64,000 nt of DNA, from positions 558,001-622,000 of the forward strand of contig NZ_CP071090.1 of the NCBI RefSeq assembly GCF_017301735.1, written 5' to 3'. The DNA is from Pyxidicoccus parkwaysis. GTDB lineage: Bacteria; Myxococcota; Myxococcia; Myxococcales; Myxococcaceae. The position numbers and the translations under genes are program-made. The notes below the pieces were generated by a model, which ran no database searches, was not told where the DNA came from, and was given only the letters and a program-made list of their open reading frames with translations. The stretch's first letter is position 1. Each line of letters begins with the position of its first letter. Positions 10,954-19,715 of this stretch are shown here, one piece after another.

Positions 10954-11409
10954 TCACGACTCCGGGTCGTAGTCGTCCGGGTGGTAGTCGGAGTCGGGCG
11001 GGCGGTGGGCGTCCAGCCATCCCTGGAGGATGAACTGGGCGGCCACCTGGTCGATGACCTCGCGGCGGCGAGCGCGGCTGACGTCCGCCTCCAGCAGGGT
11101 GCGCGTGGCGGCGACGGTGGACAGCCGCTCGTCCCAGAGCTCGACGGGAACGCCCAGCGCGGTGCCCAGCGTGTCCGCGAACTTCCGCGAGGCCTCCGCG
11201 CGCGGGCCCTCGCTGCCGTCCATGTTGAGGGGAAGGCCCAGCACCACCCGGCTCACGTCGTGCTCGCGCGCGAGGTCCGCGAGCGCGGCGAGGTCCGCCT
11301 TGAGTGAGGTCCGGCGCACGGTGGTGACGCCCTGGGCGGTCAGCCCGAGGCCGTCCGAGACGGCCACTCCGATGGTCTTGGTGCCCAGGTCCAGGCCCAT
11401 GGTCCGCAT
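10954..11409 (-). CDS. ruvX: RuvX/YqgF-type Holliday junction resolvase
   Basis: This 151-aa protein has the RNase H-like fold signature of YqgF: MGLDLGTKTIGVAVSD at the N-terminus, VLGLPLNMDGSEG in the middle and the conserved DERLSTVAA block. The C-terminus has the RRxxIDQxAAQFILQGWLD segment followed by an acidic tail. The family processes Holliday junctions or the 5' end of pre-16S rRNA; which activity applies is not decided by sequence. It is convergent with the GT39 gene (21 nt apart) and divergent from the gene at 11602. Confidence 0.93.
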   Translation of the reverse strand: MRTMGLDLGTKTIGVAVSDGLGLTAQGVTTVRRTSLKADLAALADLAREHDVSRVVLGLPLNMDGSEGPRAEASRKFADTLGTALGVPVELWDERLSTVAATRTLLEADVSRARRREVIDQVAAQFILQGWLDAHRPPDSDYHPDDYDPES

Positions 11410-11601
11410 GGCGGCGGCACTCTAGCCCCAATCCCCCGCCGTGGACCGCCCCGTCCGCAGGCAGGGACGTGCGTTGCGGGACGTGTGGTCCAACCCGTGG
11501 ATTTCGCTGGAGGAAGGGCGGCAGGGCGGCCGGCACCGGCGCTGCAAATCCGAGCGGAGACAGCGCGGCATCAACACCAACCCCGCCGCGCGAGAGGGCT
11601 C

Positions 11602-13053
11602 ATGCTCGACTTCCTGAAAGGTGCGGCCAACCTGCTGGCCGGCCCCATGTCCGCCGCGGTGGACCTCGCGGGCAACGCGCTGGGGCTGCCACCGCTCATC
11701 ACCAACACCATCAAGGCCGCCACGGGAGTTGCCACGGGCAACGTCATGATGGCGGCCAGCGGCGCCATCGGCGTGGCGAAGGACCTGTCCCAGAACCCGG
11801 CCGCGAAGACGGAGTACTGCCCGCCCTCGTCCACCAGCGGCACCAAGCCGGGAGAGGGCTACGCGTCCTCGTCGCCCATCCTGCCCGCGGGCAGCAGCCC
11901 GCTGGACCCGAAGATGGCCGACTACGCGGACGCGCTGAAGGTGCTGGAGGCGAACTTCGACCAGCTCGACTACCTGGACGGGAAGAAGAACGGCTCCCTG
12001 TCGAAGAAGGACCTGGAGCGCATCGCCAGCGACGCCAGCCTGTCTCCGCAGTTGCGCAACGCCGCGCGCTTCATGCTGGAGAACAAGGCGCTGTTCCAGC
12101 GGCTCGATAACGGCAGCAAGCTGCTCAACATCGGAGTGATGGGGCTGCTGTCCAAGGACCGCTTCAGCCTCAAGGACGTGAGCAGCGAATTGCGGCGCGT
12201 GGAAGGAGACTTCCTGCGCTATGGCCGCCCCGAGCGTCCGGGTAGTGGCACCTCTGGCAGCGGGAGTGTGCCGGGCAGCGGAGCGACGCCGACGCCGGGC
12301 ACCGGCACGGCGCCTCCGTGTGACAGCCCCTCGTCCACCACGGCGACCCAGGGCACCTCGGGAGGTGGACTGGACCCGGACTTCGCCGAGTACCGCGACG
12401 CGCTGGCGGTGCTGAACGCGAACTGGGACACGTTCGACGCGGCGGTGGGGACGAAGGACAACGTGCTGACGCGCGACAACCTGGACGCCATCCTGAGCAG
12501 CCCGGCGGCCTCGGCGACGCTGAAGCGCGCTGCTCAGTTCTTCAAGGACCACCCCGAGTACTACGATCGGCTGGAGATGGCGGCGGGCGTGGGCGGGCGC
12601 GACGGAATCGTGGGGCGGCCGGACGTGACGGCGGCGCTGCGGCAGGCGGGCTCGGCGCAGGGCTCTTCGGGGACGCAGTCCTCCTCGGGCGGCAGCGCGA
12701 GCAAGCCGGTGGGCGGAACCGGCTCGAGCGTGAAGGGCATCATCGACAACCCGAACATGAGCGTGGAGGACAAGATTCAAGCCATCCTCATGTCCATCTC
12801 GGAGAACACGGACGACGAGCTCCTCGGCGTGCTGAACGAGATGGCGGACCAGCGTGACCAGCGCGCCACGCTCGGCACCAGCGACGCGGACAAGAAGAAG
12901 GCCGCGAAAATCGACAGCAGCATGCAGGAGCTGGAGCTGCGCCTTCAGAAGCTGATGGAGAAGCGCAAGGCCATGTTCGAGCTGATGAGCAACATGTCCT
13001 CGAAGTTCCACGAGATGGCGAAGACGGCCATCTCCAACCTGCGGAGCGCGTGA
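11602..13053 (+). CDS. Repeat protein resembling HrpF/NolX-type type III translocon proteins
   Basis: This 483-aa protein has no signal peptide. The ATG at 11602 has GAGAGG upstream and begins MLDFLKGAANLLAGPMSAAV, a weakly hydrophobic Ala/Gly-rich helix region (about 1-70). Two related modules follow, at about 106-205 and 261-350. Each has the pattern 'DAL.VLxANxDxxDxxxGxK(D/N)xxLxxxxLxxI..SPxL..AAxFxxxxxxxxRL', separated by Gly/Ser/Pro-rich linkers. This arrangement recalls NolX/HrpF translocon proteins of plant-associated bacteria (from memory, not a search). A C-terminal coiled-coil (about 435-483) ends the protein. The next gene, 6 nt away, encodes a TPR protein like a SycD/LcrH chaperone. 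No other secretion gene is in the window. Confidence 0.6.
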   Translation: MLDFLKGAANLLAGPMSAAVDLAGNALGLPPLITNTIKAATGVATGNVMMAASGAIGVAKDLSQNPAAKTEYCPPSSTSGTKPGEGYASSSPILPAGSSPLDPKMADYADALKVLEANFDQLDYLDGKKNGSLSKKDLERIASDASLSPQLRNAARFMLENKALFQRLDNGSKLLNIGVMGLLSKDRFSLKDVSSELRRVEGDFLRYGRPERPGSGTSGSGSVPGSGATPTPGTGTAPPCDSPSSTTATQGTSGGGLDPDFAEYRDALAVLNANWDTFDAAVGTKDNVLTRDNLDAILSSPAASATLKRAAQFFKDHPEYYDRLEMAAGVGGRDGIVGRPDVTAALRQAGSAQGSSGTQSSSGGSASKPVGGTGSSVKGIIDNPNMSVEDKIQAILMSISENTDDELLGVLNEMADQRDQRATLGTSDADKKKAAKIDSSMQELELRLQKLMEKRKAMFELMSNMSSKFHEMAKTAISNLRSA

Positions 13054-13059
13054 GCCGCC

Positions 13060-13581
13060 ATGGGACGCGTCATCAAGCACGAGGGAGCAACGGCCATGCG
13101 GATGGAGAGCGGAGCGGTGCGGCGGCTGAAGTCCTTCGCCCGCGGGGAGTCGACGTGGGCGGAGGTGGAGGGGATGACCTTCGAGGAGGCCAAGGCCATT
13201 GCCCAGGTGGGGTGTGACCTCGCGGCGGCCGGCCGGCTGGAGGAGGCGCGCATCCTCTTCGAGGGGCTGGTGGAGGGGAACCCGAGGGACACGGCGGCGC
13301 GCGCGGCGCTGGGCACCGTGTACCAGAAGCTCGGGCGGCTGGAGGAGGCCATTGCCGAGTACAGCGCCGCGCTGGCGCGCGAGCCGGGCAACCCGGTGGC
13401 GCTGGCGAACCGCGGCGAGCTCTACCTGCGCAAGGGAGACCGGCAGGGCTTCACGGACCTGGCGAACGCGGTGGACGCGGACCCGCACGGCGAGACGGCG
13501 GCGGGGCGCAGGGCGCGGGCGCTGGTGAAGGCCATTGCCCTGATGGCGGTGGAGAAGCTGAAGGAGGACTCGCAGCCGTAG
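13060..13581 (+). CDS. TPR protein, possible SycD/LcrH-like chaperone
   Basis: This 173-aa cytoplasmic protein has about three tetratricopeptide repeats between residues 45 and 140 (for example AALGTVYQKLGRLEEAIAEY). Its size and repeat number match type II class chaperones of type III secretion translocators, and it directly follows a translocon-like gene, so a chaperone-client pair is plausible (inference). The start is uncertain: ATG 13060 is 6 nt from the previous stop, but the in-frame ATG at 13096 has the better ribosome site (GGGAG, 8 nt). Both give the same TPR region. It could also be a generic TPR adaptor. Confidence 0.7.
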   Translation: MGRVIKHEGATAMRMESGAVRRLKSFARGESTWAEVEGMTFEEAKAIAQVGCDLAAAGRLEEARILFEGLVEGNPRDTAARAALGTVYQKLGRLEEAIAEYSAALAREPGNPVALANRGELYLRKGDRQGFTDLANAVDADPHGETAAGRRARALVKAIALMAVEKLKEDSQP

Positions 13582-13712
13582 GGCGATTCCGACGAGGGGC
13601 CGCCGGGACGTCGGGGAGCGGACCGGCGGCGGCAGTCGGCGGGTGGGCTCGCGTGAGGCGAGGACGGGAGGCGCGGGGAGCCCACCTGCCGGCCGCTTTT
13701 TCAGGTGCGGCG

Positions 13713-14912
13713 CTACGGTTTTGGCGGAGGAAGGTCGGCGAGCCGCTCGCCGACGGGCGGGTGGCTCATGCCCTTGAGGACGACCCAGCGGGGCGGCTCG
13801 GGGTCCATCTTGTTCACCCGGGCGGCCTTCACGAGCATGCGGCGGAAGGACTCCACGTCGCCGGTGAGGCGCAGGGCATAGCGGTCCGCCTCGCGCTCGC
13901 GCTCGCGGGAGAAGGCGCCCGAGATGGGGTTCGTCAGCAGGATGACGACGAAGAGGAGCAGGGAGAGGAGGGGCAGGGTGCGGATGTCCGCGAAGCGCGT
14001 GGTGCCGAACCAGCCCCGGGAGGCGGACAGGTGGAGGAGGCGGTCGAAGGCGAACAGCAGGGTCAGCAGCGCGAAGGACGCGGCGATGCGGCCGGGCCAC
14101 TTCGGTTCCTGGACGTGGCCGGCCTCGTGGGCCACGGCGGCAAGCACCTCGTCCTCGGAGAGATCCTTGAGGATGACGTCGTTGAGGATGATGGTGCGCG
14201 TGGGGCCCTGGCCGGCGAAGTAGGCCTGCACGCGGCGGGACGCGACGGAGGTCTCCTCCACGCGCACGTCGGAGAAGGAGATGCCGGCCCTGTTCATCAG
14301 CTCCGTCATCCGCGTGCGCAGGGGGCCCTCGGGCAGCGGCTTCTGGTCGAAGTAGAGACGGTCCCGGTACGGGTCCAGGGTGGAGGACACGAGCATGAGG
14401 AGGGCCACGGGCACGCCCAGCACCAGCCACCAGCGCCGCACGCGGCGGGCGAGCCCATACAGGCCGATGACGAGCGCGGAGAGACAGACGGCGCCCAGGA
14501 GGTGGCCCTTGAGCAGGTCCCACGCATAGGTGCCCGGCGTGTAGTTGGACATGCCGTGGCGGTGCTCGAGCGTGTACTGGAACCAGACGTCCACCGGCAG
14601 GTAGACGAGCTTCACGAAGAGGTCCATCCCGAGCGCGAAGAGCAGCGCGGCGCCCCAGCCGGGCTCTCCCCACAGCCTGTCCATGGCGCGCAAGAAGGCG
14701 CGGCTGACGGGGGCCGTGCGCAGCACTCCGAGCCGGTGCTCCAGTCCGCTCGCGGCCGCGGTGGCCGCGCGGTACAGGGGCTGGACGAGCACGCCGAGCA
14801 GCAGCGCCATCAGGGCGAGGCGCGCGAAGGGGTCCACCGCCGCCCGGACGTAGTAGGGCAGGTAGTAGGCGTGAATCTCCGCGAGCTGCTCGGCGGTGAA
14901 GAGGGGCTCCAT
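13713..14912 (-). CDS. M48 family (Ste24-like) integral membrane metallopeptidase
   Basis: This 399-aa membrane protein has a CAAX-peptidase-like N-terminal half (about 1-200, four or five hydrophobic helices) and an M48 peptidase domain. The zinc motif HEAGH is near residue 260, inside EVLAAVAHEAGH, and the third ligand region EREREADRYALRL lies near 340; all ligands are present. Two more hydrophobic stretches lie between them. The family cleaves membrane or prenylated proteins in eukaryotes and does quality control in bacteria; the substrate here is unknown. It is transcribed on the minus strand, convergent with the TPR gene and just downstream of the TPR lipoprotein. Confidence 0.88.
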   Translation of the reverse strand: MEPLFTAEQLAEIHAYYLPYYVRAAVDPFARLALMALLLGVLVQPLYRAATAAASGLEHRLGVLRTAPVSRAFLRAMDRLWGEPGWGAALLFALGMDLFVKLVYLPVDVWFQYTLEHRHGMSNYTPGTYAWDLLKGHLLGAVCLSALVIGLYGLARRVRRWWLVLGVPVALLMLVSSTLDPYRDRLYFDQKPLPEGPLRTRMTELMNRAGISFSDVRVEETSVASRRVQAYFAGQGPTRTIILNDVILKDLSEDEVLAAVAHEAGHVQEPKWPGRIAASFALLTLLFAFDRLLHLSASRGWFGTTRFADIRTLPLLSLLLFVVILLTNPISGAFSREREREADRYALRLTGDVESFRRMLVKAARVNKMDPEPPRWVVLKGMSHPPVGERLADLPPPKP

Positions 14913-14969
14913 GCGGGGAGCCCCAGGCTACGCCGCGCGGGCCCCGGCTGCCCAGCCGGGGCCGGGGCG

Positions 14970-16121
14970 TCAGGAGTGGGGCTTTGCGTCCGTGGCGGGC
15001 GGCGCTGGATGCGAGTCGGCGTCGGGCTCGCCTTCCGCGTCCGCGAGCAGCAGGGCCTTCACCTTGGCCAGACTCTCCCGGGTGCGGTCCACGAAGGCGC
15101 TCTGCGAGCCGATGCGCTCGGCCGTCTCCAGCGTGCGCTCGTAGATGCTGATGGACTTGGTGAGCAGCACCCGAATCTTCTTCCGCAGCTCCTGGCGGTA
15201 GACCTGGGCCTCGGCGGCGTCGAGCTCGGAGGGCGCGGGCGAGTTCACCATGTGCTGGTAGAGGTTTTCGTAGAGGGCGCCAATCTGCGCGCCCGCGGCG
15301 GTGGCCCAGTAGCCGTTGCCCACGCGGATGGAGCGCAGGTAGTGGCCCTGCGCGGACAGGAGCAGCTCCGCCTTGTAGTTGAGGTCCTCGGCCAGCTTGT
15401 CGCTGCCCTTGGCGGGGTCCAGCTTCACGTCGTCGTAGTGCAGCCGGTAGATTTCCCCGATGAAGAAGTGCGCCTGCGCGGGGAAGTAGTCGTCCACCTC
15501 GTCCTTGTCGGCGAGGCCCTCGTAGGTGGAGATGGACTTGCGCAGCGTCTTCTCCGCCTCCTCGGAGCGGCCCGCCTCCAGCTGGCAGATGCCCTGCTGC
15601 ACCTGGGCCTCCAGGCGCTTGTTGACGGGCAGGTCCTGCCGGTTGGCAATGACGCCCAGCAGCTCGACGGCCTCGTCGTAACGCTCCAGGTGGTACTGCG
15701 TCTCCGCCACGCGGAAGGAGGCGTCGAGCGCGTCGCCCGTGCCCTTCGCCGGGTCCGCCAGCTCGGAGAAGCGGTGCCAGGCCTCCTCCCACTCCTTCAG
15801 GCGCTGGTGGGCGAGGCCCGCGTTGTAGAGCGCCGCGCGGCGGTGCTGGCTGTCCGGGTGGAAGTCCGCGAGCCGGCCGAAGTAGCGCGCGGCCTGCTTG
15901 AAGTCATTGGCCGCGAAGGCCGAGGTACCGCCCGCGAAGAGCTCCTCGTCGTTGAGCTTGTCCAGCTCCAGGTCCGCCGTCACCGTCACCGCGTCGAACT
16001 GGATTTCCTGCTTGGGGGGCGTCCCCTGGCCGTCGGCCCGCGCGGCCGAGCCCGTCGTCCGGCACCCGGACACCACGAGCCCCAGCGCCGCGAGCCACCA
16101 CCACCGACGACTGACCGACAT
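14970..16121 (-). CDS. TPR-repeat lipoprotein
   Basis: This 383-aa protein starts MSVSRRWWWLAALGLVVSGC, a lipoprotein leader with the lipobox ending at Cys-20. The ATG at 16121 places it correctly; a slightly longer frame (to 16145) would weaken the leader. Residues 55-380 are all-alpha and contain tetratricopeptide-like units (for example ALYNAGLAHQRLKEWEEAWHRF and the unit starting QGICQLEAGRSEEAEKTL). It is a periplasmic scaffold, probably outer-membrane anchored. TPR lipoproteins of this size are found in myxobacterial gliding-motility and BamD-like contexts; nothing in the neighbourhood proves either. The C-terminal tail is Pro/Asp-rich. Confidence 0.82.
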   Translation of the reverse strand: MSVSRRWWWLAALGLVVSGCRTTGSAARADGQGTPPKQEIQFDAVTVTADLELDKLNDEELFAGGTSAFAANDFKQAARYFGRLADFHPDSQHRRAALYNAGLAHQRLKEWEEAWHRFSELADPAKGTGDALDASFRVAETQYHLERYDEAVELLGVIANRQDLPVNKRLEAQVQQGICQLEAGRSEEAEKTLRKSISTYEGLADKDEVDDYFPAQAHFFIGEIYRLHYDDVKLDPAKGSDKLAEDLNYKAELLLSAQGHYLRSIRVGNGYWATAAGAQIGALYENLYQHMVNSPAPSELDAAEAQVYRQELRKKIRVLLTKSISIYERTLETAERIGSQSAFVDRTRESLAKVKALLLADAEGEPDADSHPAPPATDAKPHS

Positions 16122-16217
16122 GTGCGCCCGCTCTCTCCCAATCACGAAGTGCGTCCTCCTGCTCCTGGACCGGCAGGCCCGGTCTTCCTCCCGGACATCG
16201 CGGAGGCCCCGGGAGTT

Positions 16218-16235
16218 CCCACCCCCACGGGTGGG
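16218..16235. terminator. Possible hairpin between the ArsA-like operon and the TPR lipoprotein gene
   Basis: CCCACCC-CCAC-GGGTGGG is a perfect 7-bp stem with a 4-nt loop, about 105 nt downstream of the ArsA-like stop on the minus strand. There is no T-run, so intrinsic termination is only a possibility. Confidence 0.3.
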
Positions 16236-16340
16236 CGCGCCCAGCTTAATGCGCCCCCGCCGCCCGCGCCTCCCCGGCCGCCTGCCCCCCGGACGGGAGG
16301 GGCGACGTGGCCGGGCAGGGGGCCCGTAGGGGCTGCGTCG

Positions 16341-17456
16341 TCAGGGAAGCGACTCGTCGCCCAGCAGGTAGCGACCGGTGCGCCAGAGGGCGGTGATGTC
16401 GTGCACGTCCAGCTCGAAGCGGGGCACCTGGATGATGGGGACGCCCGGGCAGGCGGTCTGGAGCTGGGTGATGCCGGCCGAGTCCTGCTCGGCGAGCACC
16501 TGGAGCTCGCGCAGCGTCTCCTCCACCTTGGCGCGGCGGGTGGGCGTCAGCGTGGCCGCATCCGTCCACAGCGCCTCGGGCGGCATGGGGTGTACGCGGT
16601 TCACCACCAGCGCCACCACCTCCATCCGGTGCTGCTTGAGCAGCGTGTGGAAGTGGATGGCCTCGTCCATGCGCTCGGGGTGGGGGCTCGTCACCAGCAC
16701 GAAGCCGGTGCTCGGGTCCTCCAGCAGCTGCCTCACGCCGCGCGCGCGCTCGCGGAAGCCCTCGTTCATGGAGGAGATGGAGAGCATGAAGTTGGACAGC
16801 TCCTGCAGCATCTCCGTGCCGGTGAACCGGGCCAGCGCGCGCATGACGTAGCCGCTGCGGTTGAACAGCGACAGGCCCAGCTTGCCCGCCTTCAGCGCGG
16901 GCGCGAGGAGCCACTTCGCCGCCTCGTTGTCCAGGAAGTCCAGCACGCGGTTGGGCGCGTCCAGGAAGTCCAGCGCGTGCGCGGTGGGAGGCGTGTCCAG
17001 GACGATGAGCTCGTGGGAGTTGCGGCGGCGCAATTCCCACAGCTTCTCCATGGAGATGTACTCCTGGCTGCCCGCCAGGGCCGTGGAGAGCGACTGGTAG
17101 AAGCGGTTGGAGAGGATGCGCTCGCGCTGGTCCGGCGGGGCGACGCGGGTAATCAGGTCGTCCCACGTCTGCTTCATGTCCAGCATCATCGCGAAGAGCG
17201 GTGCGCGGGCGTGGACGCCGAGCGGCTCCAGCGCGGTGGCGGGAACCTGCGTCTCCGCGTTGCCCAGCCCGGTGAGGCCCAGCGAGTTGGCCAGCCGCTT
17301 CGCCGGGTCGATGGTGCACACCAGGCTCTTGCGCCCGTCCACCGCGGCGCGCAGGGCCAGCGCGGCCGCCGCCGTCGTCTTGCCCACGCCTCCCGAGCCC
17401 ACGCAGATGAGGACGCGCTTGTCCGCGAGCGCGGACGCCAGGGCCGTCGTGCTCAC
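16341..17456 (-). CDS. ArsA/Get3-like P-loop ATPase (second of a pair)
   Basis: This 371-aa protein has the deviant Walker A GSGGVGKTTAAAALAL (about 20-35), the switch I motif IDPAKRLANSLG (about 49-60) and the DTPPTAHALDFLDAP block typical of anion-transporting/tail-anchored protein targeting ATPases of the ArsA family. The gene overlaps the previous ArsA-like gene by 4 nt (ATGA), so the two are probably made together and may form a heterodimer like the two halves of ArsA (inference). No arsenic genes (arsB, arsC, arsR) are nearby, so an arsenite role is not supported. Confidence 0.85.
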   Translation of the reverse strand: MSTTALASALADKRVLICVGSGGVGKTTAAAALALRAAVDGRKSLVCTIDPAKRLANSLGLTGLGNAETQVPATALEPLGVHARAPLFAMMLDMKQTWDDLITRVAPPDQRERILSNRFYQSLSTALAGSQEYISMEKLWELRRRNSHELIVLDTPPTAHALDFLDAPNRVLDFLDNEAAKWLLAPALKAGKLGLSLFNRSGYVMRALARFTGTEMLQELSNFMLSISSMNEGFRERARGVRQLLEDPSTGFVLVTSPHPERMDEAIHFHTLLKQHRMEVVALVVNRVHPMPPEALWTDAATLTPTRRAKVEETLRELQVLAEQDSAGITQLQTACPGVPIIQVPRFELDVHDITALWRTGRYLLGDESLP

Positions 17457-18367
17457 ATCTCCCCCGTCACCAGCGGTTCGAGGTGCCCCATGACCTGTTC
17501 AATCGCGTCCCTTCCGAATTCGGGCGTGAAGAGCCGCGGCACCGTGAAGAGCGGCGCGTGCAGGTTGCGCTCCAGCTTCGTCCCAGCGAGCACCGCCTGC
17601 GCCGCGCGGTCATGGTGCGCCTTGGCCACCGCGTGCAACTCCGGATGGCCGAGCAGCGCCTCCAGGTCCGCTTCCGTGAAGCGCTCCGGGAAGGCCTGGT
17701 TGAGCACCGCCGCGTGCGTGCGGATGTTCACCTTGTCACGTAGCGCCGCGTGCAGCTCCAGCGCCTCGTTCACCGGCATCTCCTCCGGCAGCGCCACCAG
17801 CACCGCCGCCGTCACCGCCGGGTCCACGAGCAAGTCCCGCATCTTCTGCGCCTCGCGGGACATGGGGCCCGGGGGCACCGTCTGCACCAGCACCTGCGGC
17901 ACGCTGAGGAAGGAGATGGCGTGTCCGGTGGCCGGCGCGTCCATGACGATGGTGTCGAAGCAGGGACGTCCATCCGGCCCCGTCTCCTGCAGGTGGTACA
18001 TGATCTTCCCCAGCAGCACGAGCTCCTGCAGGGAAGGGATGAAGCGCAGGAAGTAGCGCACCAGCCGGTTCTCGAAGACGGTTTTGTAGAGCGTCTCGAA
18101 GCGCAGCACCATGAGGCCGTACTCGCGCATGGCCTCCTGGGGGCGCACGTCCACCGCCCAGAGGTTGTCCTCCAGCAACGTCACTTCGGGGCCGGCGGCA
18201 GGGCGCTCGAGGAAGCGGCTGACGCGCTCCTGCGTGTTCACCTCGCAGACCAGCGTCTTGCGCCCCGCACGCGCCGAGGCGAGGGCCAGGGCCGCGGCGA
18301 CGGTGCTCTTGCCGACGCCGCCCTTGCCCGAAACAATCCACAGCCGCTTGTCGAGAAGTCCGGCCAT
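17453..18367 (-). CDS. ArsA/Get3-like P-loop ATPase (first of a pair)
   Basis: This 304-aa protein has Walker A SGKGGVGKSTVAAALAL at 13-29, a switch-type region VNTQERVSRFL and the MDAPATGHAISFLSVPQ block that matches DTPPTAHAL in its partner. It lacks the DPA switch I triplet of its neighbour (EVNTQER in its place), so the two are diverged paralogues. The start codon at 18367 has no visible Shine-Dalgarno sequence (CTCTCTTTT precedes ATG), suggesting a leaderless or weakly initiated message. It is the first gene of the pair and divergent from the phasin-like gene. Role unknown. Confidence 0.85.
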   Translation of the reverse strand: MAGLLDKRLWIVSGKGGVGKSTVAAALALASARAGRKTLVCEVNTQERVSRFLERPAAGPEVTLLEDNLWAVDVRPQEAMREYGLMVLRFETLYKTVFENRLVRYFLRFIPSLQELVLLGKIMYHLQETGPDGRPCFDTIVMDAPATGHAISFLSVPQVLVQTVPPGPMSREAQKMRDLLVDPAVTAAVLVALPEEMPVNEALELHAALRDKVNIRTHAAVLNQAFPERFTEADLEALLGHPELHAVAKAHHDRAAQAVLAGTKLERNLHAPLFTVPRLFTPEFGRDAIEQVMGHLEPLVTGEM

Positions 18368-18439
18368 AAAAGAGAGCGGCGAACCGTAGGAATCGTGTCT
18401 CCAGGAGTCAACGCGTTTGGCCGCTTCTTGTTGCGCTGC

Positions 18440-18468
18440 TTGACACGTCGCGTTGGCCCCTCACAGAG
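18440..18468 (+). promoter_or_regulatory. Possible sigma-70-type promoter for the phasin-like gene
   Basis: TTGACA at 18440-18445 is an exact -35 consensus; a 17-bp spacer leads to a weak -10 (ACAGAG, 18463-18468). It sits in the 165-nt divergent spacer, about 65 nt before the ATG at 18533. Only the -35 match is strong. Confidence 0.35.
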
Positions 18469-18532
18469 TGCGGCGTCTTTTTCCTGACTTCTTGAAGGCC
18501 CTGCGGGCTTCGCGCGCGAGGACGCGCTTTCC

Positions 18533-18850
18533 ATGCTCAAGAACAACCCGGTGATGAAGAAGCTCGTCGAGACGGGCGAGGAGCGGATTGGCAAGCTGGC
18601 GCAGCAGCTGCTCTCCAACGAGAAGTTCGTGGCGACGGTGCAGACGCTGGTGTCGCGCTCGCTGGCGGCGAAGGGCACCCTGGACAGCGCGCTGCGCACG
18701 GCGCTGTCGGCCATGAACCTGCCGTCCACGGCGGACCTGGAGCAGCTGCGCTCGAAGGTGGATGACCTGGAGCGGCTGCTGGCCTCGGTGGAGGGCAAGG
18801 TGGACACGCTGGTGGCGGCGAAGACGGGCGCGAAGAAGGAAGCGAAGTAG
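18533..18850 (+). CDS. Small helical phasin-like protein
   Basis: This 105-aa protein is entirely helical by composition. It has an amphipathic first part (MLKNNPVMKKLVETGEERIG) and a regular coiled-coil from about 70 to 95 (LEQLRSKVDDLERLLASVEG), ending in a Lys/Ala tail like that of PhaF/PhaI-type phasins. It lies 34 nt upstream of a ParA ATPase on the same strand and close to a PhaR-type regulator. A granule- or surface-coating role is possible, but the assignment rests on size, composition and context only. Confidence 0.6.
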   Translation: MLKNNPVMKKLVETGEERIGKLAQQLLSNEKFVATVQTLVSRSLAAKGTLDSALRTALSAMNLPSTADLEQLRSKVDDLERLLASVEGKVDTLVAAKTGAKKEAK

Positions 18851-18884
18851 TCCGTCACCGGACTCCGAGCTCCGAGCCTGGGCC

Positions 18885-19691
18885 ATGAGGCGCATCGCCT
18901 TCATCAACGAGAAGGGTGGCACCGGCAAGACGACGCTGGCGGTGAACACCGCCGCGTGGCTCGCGCGGGAGAAGGGCCTGCGCGTGCTGCTGGTGGACCT
19001 GGACACGCAGGGCCACGCGGGGAAGGTGCTGGGCGTGGACGTGCGCACGCTGCCGCGCAACGTCTTCCACCTGCTGACGGACGAAGCGGTGCGCTTCGAG
19101 GATGTGGTGCGGCGCTCGGCGGTGGACGGCCTGGACGTGCTGCCCGCGTACAAGGAGATGGCGGACTTCCCACTGATGGTGGCCCCGGACGCGCGCCGCG
19201 CGCACCGGCTGGCGGACCGGCTCCAGGCGGCGCAAGGGGCGGGCTATGACGCCATCGTCTTCGACGCGCCGCCGTCCATGGGGCTCACCACGCGCAACAT
19301 CCTCGTGGCTGCCACGGAGGTGGTGGTGCCGGTGGCGCTGACGTACCTGGCGCTGGACGGCTGCGCGGAGCTGGCGGACACGGTGCGGCAGGTGGGCGAG
19401 GCCGAAGGCCGGCCCGCGCTGCGCGTCACCAAGGTGGTGCCCACGCTCTACCGGAAGACGGCGCTGGCCGAGGCGATTCTGGAGCGGCTGAAGACCTACT
19501 TCCCGGACGCGCTCGCGGCCACGCCGCTGGGCTTCGACGTCAAGGTGGACGAGGCCCAGAGCCACGGGAAGACCATCTGGGAATACGCGCCGGGGAGCCG
19601 GGGGGCCCGCATGCTGGCGGCCATCGCGGCCGAGCTCCACGGCGGACCCGCCCCCAGGAAGAAGAAAGGGCGGGCGCCGAAGCTGGCGTGA
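18885..19691 (+). CDS. ParA/Soj family partition ATPase (orphan)
   Basis: This 268-aa protein has the deviant Walker A KGGTGKTTL at 10-18, a Walker A' / switch region LLVDLDTQGHAGKVLGVD and Walker B IVFDAPPSMGLTTRN. These are all the features of a ParA-type ATPase that dimerises on DNA to position cargo. The ATG at 18885 gives the family-typical N-terminus MRRIAFINE; the reading frame extends upstream but is not conserved in character. No parB gene or parS-like repeat is seen nearby, so it is an orphan that might position non-chromosomal cargo. The Lys-rich C-terminal tail could bind DNA. Neighbouring phasin-like and PhaR genes hint at granule segregation (inference). Confidence 0.88.
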   Translation: MRRIAFINEKGGTGKTTLAVNTAAWLAREKGLRVLLVDLDTQGHAGKVLGVDVRTLPRNVFHLLTDEAVRFEDVVRRSAVDGLDVLPAYKEMADFPLMVAPDARRAHRLADRLQAAQGAGYDAIVFDAPPSMGLTTRNILVAATEVVVPVALTYLALDGCAELADTVRQVGEAEGRPALRVTKVVPTLYRKTALAEAILERLKTYFPDALAATPLGFDVKVDEAQSHGKTIWEYAPGSRGARMLAAIAAELHGGPAPRKKKGRAPKLA

Positions 19692-19715
19692 GGCACGGGG
19701 CGTGCCCCGCGACGC

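Noticed and set aside
11422..15792. Very long open frame on the minus strand across several genes
   Set aside because: It is Arg/Ala/Gly-rich, has no family pattern, and covers the complementary strand or another frame of three supported genes. This is normal in high-GC DNA.
13653..18056. 1467-codon open frame on the plus strand
   Set aside because: It is antisense to the M48, TPR and ArsA genes, with a His/Arg/Val-rich composition typical of shadow frames and no recognisable domain.
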